Assembly: GCA_016193115.1 (NCBI GenBank) | Contig: JACPSV010000304.1 | Location: forward strand, 1 to 5,252 | Source: Elusimicrobiota bacterium | Lineage (GTDB): Bacteria > Elusimicrobiota > Elusimicrobia > 2-02-FULL-39-32 | DNA: 5,252 nt | Reading direction: 5' to 3' | Part shown: one piece after another, positions 1-5,252 of the stretch | How positions within the stretch are numbered: the stretch's first letter is position 1 | Layout of the letters: each line of letters opens with the position of its first letter | Notes under the pieces: model-generated | What the model was told of the DNA's origin: nothing | The model's database searches: none | The model's input: only the letters and a program-made list of their open reading frames with translations | Program-made: the position numbers and the translations under genes

Positions 1-1242
1 CAAACCTACCTCGATTCTATCGCCCATCGAGGGATCCAACCCGGATTAGGAAGGATGCGTAAACTTGCGCATCGTCTGGGACATCCAGAGAGGAATTTCC
101 GCGCGATTCACGTCACGGGCACTAACGGGAAAGGTTCCGTCTGTTCCCTGCTGGACAGTATCTTGAACTCTTCCGGAATTAAAACAGGACTGTACACGTC
201 TCCCCATCTGGCGGATTTAAGAGAAAGAATATGCGTTCAAGGAAAAAAAATATCGAGGCGTTCTCTGGACCATTGGGTGGAATGGGTTCGGTCGAGAGCC
301 GGCCGTCTGGAAAAGGATCTGACCTATTTTGAGGTATTGACCGCAGCCGCTTTCTGTTACTTTTCTCAGAAGAAAGTTGATCTGGCCGTTTTGGAGGTGG
401 GTCTGGGCGGCCGTTGGGACGCCACCAACGTGATCCCCGCGCCGGAACTCTGTGTCCTGACCAACGTCTCTCTCGAACACACCCATTTTCTGGGAAACAC
501 AATCCAAAAGATTGCCCGCGAGAAAGCTGGGATCGTTAAAGAGGGTAGCCTTTGTCTCACTGCCGCGTCCGGTCCCGCGCTTAAAGTGATTCAATCGGTT
601 TGTAAAGAAAAAAACGTAAACCTAATTCCTATTTCAAACCGGAAAAAATTAGAAGACTGGCTGAGACTCTGTTCTTTGAAAGGAGACTTTCAGAGGGAGA
701 ATATGGAGATTGTTTTGAACGCGGTTGAACAATTGAGAGAGAAGGGGTGGAATATCCCATCTTCCTCTCTCAGAGAGGGACTGCAAAAAGCGCAATGGCC
801 CTGCCGCTTTGAATGGCGGCGCCTCCCCATAGGATCCAAAGTAGCGCCGGTTCTTCTGGATGGAGCTCACAACCCTGCCGCCATGGAGGCCTGTGTCCGG
901 TCGATTCGTCAGACTCCTTTTTGTTCTTCTAAAGTTCTTCTGGTCTTCAACGCTCTACAGGATAAAAACGTTTCCGCAATGGCGGAGATTCTTTGTAAAA
1001 ATTTAAAACTCCATCAGATTTTTATTCCTGCGCTTTCTACGGAGAGATCTTCCGATCCCGCAACGGTTCGGGACATTTTTCTGAAGCGATCTCACCAAGT
1101 TCCTATTCAATGTTTCCCATCCGTGCCCAAGGCTTGGGCAGAAATAAAGAGTAGAAAAGGGACCGACGCAGATTGGATTTTAGTCGTAGGCTCGTTATAT
1201 CTCGCGGGTGAAAGCCAAAAAGAATTAAGGAGAGTGGAATGA
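1..1242 (+). CDS. folC: Folylpolyglutamate synthase / dihydrofolate synthase (FolC), 5'-truncated by window edge
   Basis: FolC is a cytoplasmic Mur-ligase-type enzyme that adds glutamate, with ATP, to dihydropteroate and/or reduced folates. The frame is open from base 1, and the 18 residues before the first ATG (position 55) read as FolC (YLDSIAHRGIQPGLGR), so the true start is off the left edge. Numbering visible residues from base 1: P-loop GTNGKGS at 40-46; EVGLGGRWDATN at 132-143; the REKAGI lysine, carbamylated in characterised homologues, at 175; the G-x-x-Q-x-x-N segment before the C-terminal domain; WPCRFE near 266; DGAHNP at 287-292; and VGSLYLAGE closing the protein at 396-404. The 413 visible residues suggest only about 10-20 are missing. 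Small departures from the usual consensus are WPC for WPG and FNALQDKN for the usual FGALKDKD. Whether it has both DHFS and FPGS activity cannot be told. Its TGA overlaps the next gene's ATG, implying translational coupling. Confidence 0.95.
   Translation, partial: QTYLDSIAHRGIQPGLGRMRKLAHRLGHPERNFRAIHVTGTNGKGSVCSLLDSILNSSGIKTGLYTSPHLADLRERICVQGKKISRRSLDHWVEWVRSRAGRLEKDLTYFEVLTAAAFCYFSQKKVDLAVLEVGLGGRWDATNVIPAPELCVLTNVSLEHTHFLGNTIQKIAREKAGIVKEGSLCLTAASGPALKVIQSVCKEKNVNLIPISNRKKLEDWLRLCSLKGDFQRENMEIVLNAVEQLREKGWNIPSSSLREGLQKAQWPCRFEWRRLPIGSKVAPVLLDGAHNPAAMEACVRSIRQTPFCSSKVLLVFNALQDKNVSAMAEILCKNLKLHQIFIPALSTERSSDPATVRDIFLKRSHQVPIQCFPSVPKAWAEIKSRKGTDADWILVVGSLYLAGESQKELRRVE
1227..1232 (+). promoter_or_regulatory. 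Ribosome binding site (AAGGAG) for the ROK kinase gene
   Basis: A strong Shine-Dalgarno match, AAGGAG, lies inside the last codons of folC, 6 nt before the ATG at 1239. Together with the ATGA stop/start overlap (1239-1242) it fixes the start of the kinase gene and supports co-transcription with folC. Confidence 0.85.
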
Positions 1243-2213
1243 AACGAAACGAAGATTTGATTGTCGGAATTGATTGCGGCGGCACGAACATGAAGATGGC
1301 GGTGATCGCCTCTACGGGAGAAATTCTCTCCGCCAAAATTGCGCCCATCCGTTACGACCAGTCTCCGGAAAAAGTGATTCAGAAGATGGCGCAGAACTTA
1401 AAAGATTTCTTAAAAGGATCAAAATTTAAAAAAGTGCGGGGCGTGGGTATCGGCATTGCGGGCGATACGGACCAGACCCAGGGGATCATTCGGTTCTCTC
1501 CCAACCTGAACTGGAAAAACGTTCCTTTCCAGAGGATTTTTTCTCATTGGATAGAGATCCCTGTCCTTGTGGACAACGACGCCAACTGCGCGGCGTGGGG
1601 CGCCTACATCCTGGACGCAAAAAAAGATTGCCGGAACCTCATTTGTTTAACGCTGGGCACGGGGATTGGAGGGGGACTGATCCTTAATTCCAAGCTCTAT
1701 CGCGGCGCGACGGGATCGGCGGGCGAAATTGGGCATATGACCATCCAATATCAGGGACACCCCTGCGCCTGCGGCAGTTTTGGCTGCGCGGAAAGTTTTA
1801 TCGGCAGTGGGGGACTGATCCGCAGCGCTGAAGAGGGACTGAAAAAAGGGTTAGCTCCCGTCCTGCAAAAACTCGTAGGACGTTCTCCAAAAACGACAAT
1901 AGAACCTAAACTATTATCTCTGGCCGCAGAAAAAGGAGACCCTTACTGCCAACAACTCTGGAAAGACGCCGGCGAACAGTTGGGCGTTGTTCTTGCCAAC
2001 TGCGTGAATATCTTTAATCCGGAAAGGATCGTCCTCTGCGGAGGAGTTTCTAAAGCGGGGAATCTGATTTTGGAACCTGCTCTCCACACGTTGGGACGAA
2101 GAGCGTTTGCGATCCCGGCTCAAACAGTGAAAGTGACGATCTCCCAATACGATGAAAAACTAGGCGTCGTGGGAGCAGGCCTGCTCTTTCTGGAGGAATC
2201 CCATCATTATTGA
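1239..2213 (+). CDS. ROK family sugar kinase, glucokinase-like
   Basis: This is a complete 324-residue cytoplasmic ROK (repressor, ORF, kinase) protein expected to phosphorylate glucose or a related hexose with ATP. It has no N-terminal helix-turn-helix, so it is the kinase rather than the repressor type. Visible motifs: phosphate-binding DCGGTNMK at 12-19; the sugar-contact stretch SPNLNW at 87-92; VDNDAN at 111-116 with the likely catalytic base D114; LGTGIGGG at 139-146; ExGH at 163-166; the zinc motif C-A-C-G-S-F-G-C-A-E at 176-185 (C176, C178, C183, with H166 as the expected fourth ligand); and a second nucleotide-binding stretch, VLCGGVSKAG, at 265-274. The motif set is closest to bacterial ROK glucokinases, but N-acetylmannosamine kinase, fructokinase or allose kinase cannot be excluded. 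The final Tyr codon and the TGA lie inside the left terminal repeat of the 2208-2347 element, so the natural C-terminus may have been slightly altered. Confidence 0.93.
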   Translation: MKRNEDLIVGIDCGGTNMKMAVIASTGEILSAKIAPIRYDQSPEKVIQKMAQNLKDFLKGSKFKKVRGVGIGIAGDTDQTQGIIRFSPNLNWKNVPFQRIFSHWIEIPVLVDNDANCAAWGAYILDAKKDCRNLICLTLGTGIGGGLILNSKLYRGATGSAGEIGHMTIQYQGHPCACGSFGCAESFIGSGGLIRSAEEGLKKGLAPVLQKLVGRSPKTTIEPKLLSLAAEKGDPYCQQLWKDAGEQLGVVLANCVNIFNPERIVLCGGVSKAGNLILEPALHTLGRRAFAIPAQTVKVTISQYDEKLGVVGAGLLFLEESHHY

Positions 2214-2228
2214 GTGTTGCAAAAGTAA
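2208..2228 (+). repeat. Left terminal inverted repeat of the element
   Basis: This 21-bp arm (TATTGAGTGTTGCA followed by AAAGTAA) is the reverse complement of 2327-2347 apart from one A/A mismatch. The kinase gene's last codon (TAT, 2208-2210) and stop (TGA, 2211-2213) are its first six bases. Confidence 0.85.
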
Positions 2229-2242
2229 TGCAATAGATACCG

Positions 2243-2269
2243 CTCGTCCTGAGCTTGTCGAAGGACGAG
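2243..2269 (+). repeat. REP-like hairpin, unit 1
   Basis: A perfect 8-bp stem, CTCGTCCT (2243-2250) with AGGACGAG (2262-2269), closes an 11-nt loop, GAGCTTGTCGA. From memory, unverified here, the TCCTGAGCTTGTCGAAGGA type of palindrome recurs between genes in many bacterial genomes. The right arm contains AAGGA (2261-2265), which lies 6 nt before a TTG in the lptD frame at 2272 and could act as a ribosome binding site. Confidence 0.8.
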
Positions 2270-2285
2270 AATTGCCAACGGTGAC

Positions 2286-2318
2286 CCGCTCATGCTTCGA
2301 CAAGCTCAGCATGAACGG
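2286..2318 (-). repeat. REP-like hairpin, unit 2 (inverted copy)
   Basis: The stem CCGCTCATGCT (2286-2296) pairs with AGCATGAACGG (2308-2318) at 10 of 11 positions around an 11-nt loop, TCGACAAGCTC (2297-2307). The loop is the exact reverse complement of the loop of the hairpin at 2243-2269, so the two units are opposed copies of one repeat, a head-to-head pair as in BIMEs. The arm sequences differ between units (GTCCT against ATGCT) but each remains self-complementary. The ATG at 2311, the best ATG start for lptD, lies in the right arm. Confidence 0.8.
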
Positions 2319-4419
2319 AGTTCTCTTTACTTATGCAACACTCAATAGATGTCTCCGGTTTTTCTTCCTTCTCATTCTGTTGGATTTTAGCCCGGCAACG
2401 GCCTTGCTGGCTTCCATGGAAAAAGAAACTCCTATATTTTTTAAGTCCGACCATCTGGAATACCGTCAGGGGGAAGAAGTGATCCTGGCGTCCGGAAACG
2501 TGCGCGTAGACCAAACTTCCTATACATTTCTCTCAGATTTTGCGGCGATTGATCTCCAACGCAAAAAGTTGAACGCGTGGGGAACCGTACGTTTCAAAGA
2601 CGTCACAAAAAATGAGATCCGTTCAAAATTCCTGAGTTACAACGCGGCGGACGGGTCCGCAGAACTTCGGGATGCGGAAGGTTCGTTTGGTCCCTGGCTG
2701 TTCGCCACTCAAAAAGTGGAGCGGGACGCGCTTGGGAATTTCGTTCTGCGCAAGTCCAGACTCTCCACCTGCGAAACCGATCTGAGCAAATACCACCTCT
2801 ACGGGTACCGCATTAAAATCCTGCCTCAGAAAAGATTGACCGTTCAGCATGCCGTCTTTAGAATCGGGCCTGTGCCGGTTCTTTACCTGCCGTACTACTA
2901 TTATTCTTTAGGAGAAAAACATCTCGCTTTTCAGATTTTTCCCGGACAAAATCGTTCCGAAGGAGCCTTCGTGAGAACGATTTGGGGGTATCCGCCCACA
3001 GACGAAATTTTCCTGCGCCTGTATTTAGACGAGCTGACTAAACGTGGGCTAGGAACAGGCGGAGAAATGAACTATTATTCGGATCAGATGAAAGGCAGTC
3101 TCTACGGATACACGATTGAAGACCGTCTCACGGACAAGTTCCGATGGAACGCGCGCCTCTTTCACTGGCAAAGAATCCAGAACGATTGGACATTGCAGAT
3201 GAACGCAAACCAGCTCTCGGACGACTCTTTCCCCAACGATTTTTTCCGGGAAGATTTTAACCGCGTGGTTCAGGACTTCAGATCCGCGCTCTCCCTCACG
3301 TATCAGAAGAGAAGTCTTCTGCTGCGTGTTTCCGGCGAGAGAGCGGAACGATTTGATCCGCTCGATCAAAAATTCTTTGTCAGCGAAATGACCGCTCCTA
3401 AAATCGAGCTGGGACAAAACCAGACTCCTCTCGGGTTCCTAGGCCTGGAAAAAACGGTTTCCCTCTCAGTCTCAAACCGTTTCGCCGGCCAGACTTCATC
3501 CGGCACTCTGCTGAACCGTTCCAACCGCGGCGAATCGGACGCTCAGTTCGCGCTTATTCGAAAGTTCTCACTCAACCGCAACCTGCGCTTAATCCCAAAA
3601 CTACTGGTCCGGAACGAATGGCGGGAGAAACCTCAAGCCGAAGAGTTGAAGGAAGAAACGATTCAGCGTCTCGGGACAGAAACAACCTTGAGAACGTCCC
3701 TGGGCAACGATCTGGATGTTGATTTTACCTATCTTTTGACTCAAAGACTTCAAGGGAATACAGGAGATCAGCAGGGACGTGAAGAACATGACCTATCATT
3801 TTTCTCCTGGTACAGGCCTGCCCAAGAATTCTCTTTCCGGTTCGATACCCGGTTTCTTTTGCCTCGCAGCCGGGGAGAAAAAGTGGATTTTCTGAACAGA
3901 AAAAACTACAAACCGTTGCGGGGAGAAATCTCCTTTTTCCCTTGGAGAGAATTGGAGTTTTTCTTCCGGGAAGAGTACCTCTTGTCCGACCCTCTCACGG
4001 AATCCGCGCACGCTTTGAGCAGCCAGGGAGAAATTGCATGGGGGGACCGCGCTCAGGGCGGGGATTACTTCTCTTTGGGAAGCAGCTACTTCTCCTCGCG
4101 GGATCACGTTTTGGAACTGCGCCCCACAGCGCGCATCTCTCCTTTCCGGAACTGGCGTTTGGAAGGTTCCCTGCGTTCCCTTCTCACTTACAGAAACGGG
4201 AACCTGTTTCTCCTAACCAAGGGGGAACTCATCGAAAAAGAGGTTCTCGTTCGGACAGAATGGCGCTGCTGGGATTTTGCCTTCACCTTCCGGGAACGAA
4301 AGGGCGTTTTAGAATTTCTGTTTAATCTGGAATTGCAACTAGACCGGATGAACCGTCAGAAGTCCGAACGGAAATCTCAAGAGTCCGAGTTTTACCCCTG
4401 GCGCCGCTGGAAAAATTAA
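2311..4419 (+). CDS. lptD: LPS-assembly outer membrane protein LptD
   Basis: LptD is the outer-membrane beta-barrel of the Lpt bridge. It takes lipopolysaccharide from the periplasmic LptA filament and, usually with LptE, inserts it into the outer leaflet. Counting from the ATG at 2311 (702 aa): signal peptide with R13 and R16 before the FFFLLILL core (17-24) and likely cleavage after ATALLA (about 34); an OstA/LptA-type beta-jellyroll at about 42-152; then the LptD barrel domain with GPVPVLYLPYYYY near 186-198, FPGQNRSEGAF near 210-220 and KRGLGTGGEMNY near 244-255. The last recognisable strand, LEFLFNLELQL, ends at 677, and a charged tail (678-702) follows. Mature cysteines are C154 and C653 only. 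Alternative starts are TTG 2272 (AAGGA 6 nt upstream, 715 aa) and GTG 2281; ATG 2416 would remove the signal peptide. The ATG at 2311 has no clear Shine-Dalgarno. All upstream starts lie in the 2208-2347 element. Length is slightly under the roughly 780 aa of E. coli LptD. Confidence 0.9.
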   Translation: MNGVLFTYATLNRCLRFFFLLILLDFSPATALLASMEKETPIFFKSDHLEYRQGEEVILASGNVRVDQTSYTFLSDFAAIDLQRKKLNAWGTVRFKDVTKNEIRSKFLSYNAADGSAELRDAEGSFGPWLFATQKVERDALGNFVLRKSRLSTCETDLSKYHLYGYRIKILPQKRLTVQHAVFRIGPVPVLYLPYYYYSLGEKHLAFQIFPGQNRSEGAFVRTIWGYPPTDEIFLRLYLDELTKRGLGTGGEMNYYSDQMKGSLYGYTIEDRLTDKFRWNARLFHWQRIQNDWTLQMNANQLSDDSFPNDFFREDFNRVVQDFRSALSLTYQKRSLLLRVSGERAERFDPLDQKFFVSEMTAPKIELGQNQTPLGFLGLEKTVSLSVSNRFAGQTSSGTLLNRSNRGESDAQFALIRKFSLNRNLRLIPKLLVRNEWREKPQAEELKEETIQRLGTETTLRTSLGNDLDVDFTYLLTQRLQGNTGDQQGREEHDLSFFSWYRPAQEFSFRFDTRFLLPRSRGEKVDFLNRKNYKPLRGEISFFPWRELEFFFREEYLLSDPLTESAHALSSQGEIAWGDRAQGGDYFSLGSSYFSSRDHVLELRPTARISPFRNWRLEGSLRSLLTYRNGNLFLLTKGELIEKEVLVRTEWRCWDFAFTFRERKGVLEFLFNLELQLDRMNRQKSERKSQESEFYPWRRWKN
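2327..2347 (-). repeat. Right terminal inverted repeat of the element
   Basis: Partner of 2208-2228 (20 of 21 positions complementary). It lies within the lptD reading frame and encodes part of the positively charged leader just before the hydrophobic core of the signal peptide. Confidence 0.85.
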
Positions 4420-5252
4420 ACCCGAATTCTGGAGAGCCCCTCATCAATGGAAAGCATGGAACGACCCAGCAGTTTTTCCGCCTTATCACAGAGAAGACCT
4501 CCCTTGAGAGGGCGGGGCGACAACTGTTTGAGTTCCTGCGTCAGTATAGGTTCAACCAAGCGTTCATCGAGATGGAATCTCCGGCAGATTTTGAGCGCAA
4601 AATCGTAACGGCTGAGCCAATCCTTACCTGAGAGGTGGATCACGCCGCTGCAATCCAGGGAAGAGAGGTGGATCAGGGATTCCGCAAGGTAAGGAACATA
4701 GGTCGGCGTGGACCACTGATCTTGCACGATTCTGACTTTCTTTTTTGAATCCAGTTGATAAACGAGCCACATCAAAAAGTTGGGACTGGCTTTTTCATTC
4801 CACTCGTATGGGACACAAGTCCGGACCACTAAGGCATCCGGGCAAATTTCCTGGACTTTCTTTTCTCCTTCCCATTTGGTCTTTCCATAAATTCCAATGG
4901 GATGAGGGCGCTCCGCCTCTAAATACGGCCCTCGCTCTCCATCAAACACATAATCGGTGGAAAGATAGAGAAGACGCGATCCTACTGCCCTAGCCGCCAG
5001 AGCGACCTTTTCTGAACCCGTAACATTGACGTTCCATGCTTCCTTTTCCTCTCGCTCGCACCCATCCACGTCCGTAAAGGCGGCAGCATGGATAATGATA
5101 TCCGGTTTCTCTTGCTGGATCGCCCGCAAAACCTGCGTCTGATCGGTGATATCCATGGTCAAAACCGTTGGAGTGGGTGTTCCCGAACGGGTAAATCCGA
5201 CCGCACAGTCTCCCATCTGAAGAATTGTCTCCTCTAAACGGATCCCAACATG
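4416..5252 (-). CDS. RmlD-like SDR reductase (dTDP-4-dehydrorhamnose reductase family), 5'-truncated by window edge
   Basis: This is a cytoplasmic NAD(P)-dependent extended SDR of the RmlD/RfbD family, whose type member reduces dTDP-4-keto-L-rhamnose to dTDP-L-rhamnose for surface polysaccharide. The first ATG is at 5216, but the frame stays open to the window edge. The extra residues (HVGIRLEETILQ) look like the end of the Rossmann GxxGxxG loop and its helix, so the start is to the right and about 10 residues are missing. Numbered from the edge (278 visible): MDITD near 33-37; HAAAFTDVD at 55-63; STDYVFDG at 98-105; catalytic Y122 and K126 in YGKTK; the RmlD signature DQWSTPT at 178-184; and a C-terminal RPLKGGLLCDKAEKLLG segment. 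The exact substrate is not readable; another keto-sugar, or a MAT2B-like role, is possible. It converges on lptD, sharing 4 nt at the stop codons, so the two are transcribed separately. Confidence 0.85.
   Translation of the reverse strand, partial: HVGIRLEETILQMGDCAVGFTRSGTPTPTVLTMDITDQTQVLRAIQQEKPDIIIHAAAFTDVDGCEREEKEAWNVNVTGSEKVALAARAVGSRLLYLSTDYVFDGERGPYLEAERPHPIGIYGKTKWEGEKKVQEICPDALVVRTCVPYEWNEKASPNFLMWLVYQLDSKKKVRIVQDQWSTPTYVPYLAESLIHLSSLDCSGVIHLSGKDWLSRYDFALKICRRFHLDERLVEPILTQELKQLSPRPLKGGLLCDKAEKLLGRSMLSIDEGLSRIRV

Larger units (their letters stand above)
2208..2347. mobile_element. 140-bp MITE-like palindromic element with REP-like core
   Basis: Seen directly: 2208-2228 and 2327-2347 are inverted repeats matching at 20 of 21 positions (only 2222/2333 mismatch). 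They enclose 98 bp holding two hairpins in opposite orientation. Both outer ends carry TA, as expected if a Tc1/mariner (IS630)-type element duplicated a TA target. TA is self-complementary, so it could equally be part of the repeat. There is no transposase ORF inside, so it would be non-autonomous. The element contains the stop codon of the ROK gene and the candidate start codons of lptD. As RNA it could fold into an outer stem with two inner hairpins. Alternatives are a BIME-type REP pair or a regulatory leader of lptD. The structure is certain; its mobile origin is inferred. Confidence 0.6.

Noticed and set aside
55..57. ATG at 55 as the start of folC
   Set aside because: The frame is open from base 1 and the upstream residues (YLDSIAHRGIQPG) are conserved FolC sequence, so this is an internal Met.
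764..778. Palindrome CCTCTCT-C-AGAGAGG
   Set aside because: It is inside folC, with a single-base centre too tight for a hairpin and no T-tract.
2210..2239. Sigma70-like promoter (TTGAGT, 18 bp, TAGATA) for lptD
   Set aside because: The -10 match is poor and the bases belong to the terminal repeat. Not enough to call a promoter.
3942..4325. 127-aa plus-strand ORF overlapping lptD
   Set aside because: It lies wholly inside well-supported lptD coding sequence in another frame, with no recognisable domain. The long minus-strand frames at 217-594 and 3049-3417 are rejected for the same reason.
4395..4445. Possible bidirectional terminator between lptD and the RmlD-like gene
   Set aside because: No stable stem followed by a T-run on either strand. 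GGCGCC is only a 6-bp palindrome.
4630..4675. 13-bp direct repeat GAGAGGTGGATCA at 4630-4642 and 4663-4675 (spacing 33 bp)
   Set aside because: The copies are in frame and both encode an IHLS motif at the expected places of the RmlD-like fold. Coding coincidence or a small internal duplication explains it.
5214..5216. ATG at 5216 (minus strand) as the start of the RmlD-like gene
   Set aside because: The open frame continues to the edge with residues resembling the Rossmann loop. Starting here would delete the NAD(P)-binding motif, and the GAGGAG lies a rather long 12 nt away.

Overview
This window comes from the chromosome of a diderm (LPS-type outer membrane) bacterium. It carries lptD, whose product inserts lipopolysaccharide into the outer membrane, and a sugar-nucleotide-type reductase. 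The lineage cannot be fixed from the sequence. The split FolC/ROK/LptD neighbourhood and the CTGAGCTTGTCGAAG-type intergenic palindromes fit an uncultivated lineage such as Omnitrophota, Elusimicrobiota or Nitrospirota-like bacteria, but that is a guess.

Layout: three genes run left to right and one runs against them. The 3' part of folC (folylpolyglutamate/dihydrofolate synthase) fills 1-1242; its start lies off the left edge. It overlaps by 4 nt (ATGA) a complete ROK-family sugar kinase (1239-2213), probably glucokinase-like. Next comes a compact 140-bp palindromic element (2208-2347), then lptD (start at about 2311 or 2272, end 4419). On the minus strand an RmlD-like SDR reductase (4416-5252) converges on lptD. 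Their stop codons overlap, and this gene runs off the right edge.

The genes suggest a housekeeping and envelope neighbourhood: one-carbon cofactor supply, sugar phosphorylation, LPS export and deoxysugar or other surface-sugar synthesis. A shared operon is well supported only for folC and the ROK kinase.

The one non-ordinary feature is the element between the ROK gene and lptD. It has 21-bp terminal inverted repeats (20 of 21 matching) bounded by TA dinucleotides. Inside are two REP-like hairpins in opposite orientation whose 11-nt loops are exact reverse complements. It looks like a MITE, or REP pair, that has supplied the stop codon of the kinase gene and every plausible start codon of lptD. 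I see no CRISPR array, tRNA, rRNA, riboswitch or novel multi-gene system.
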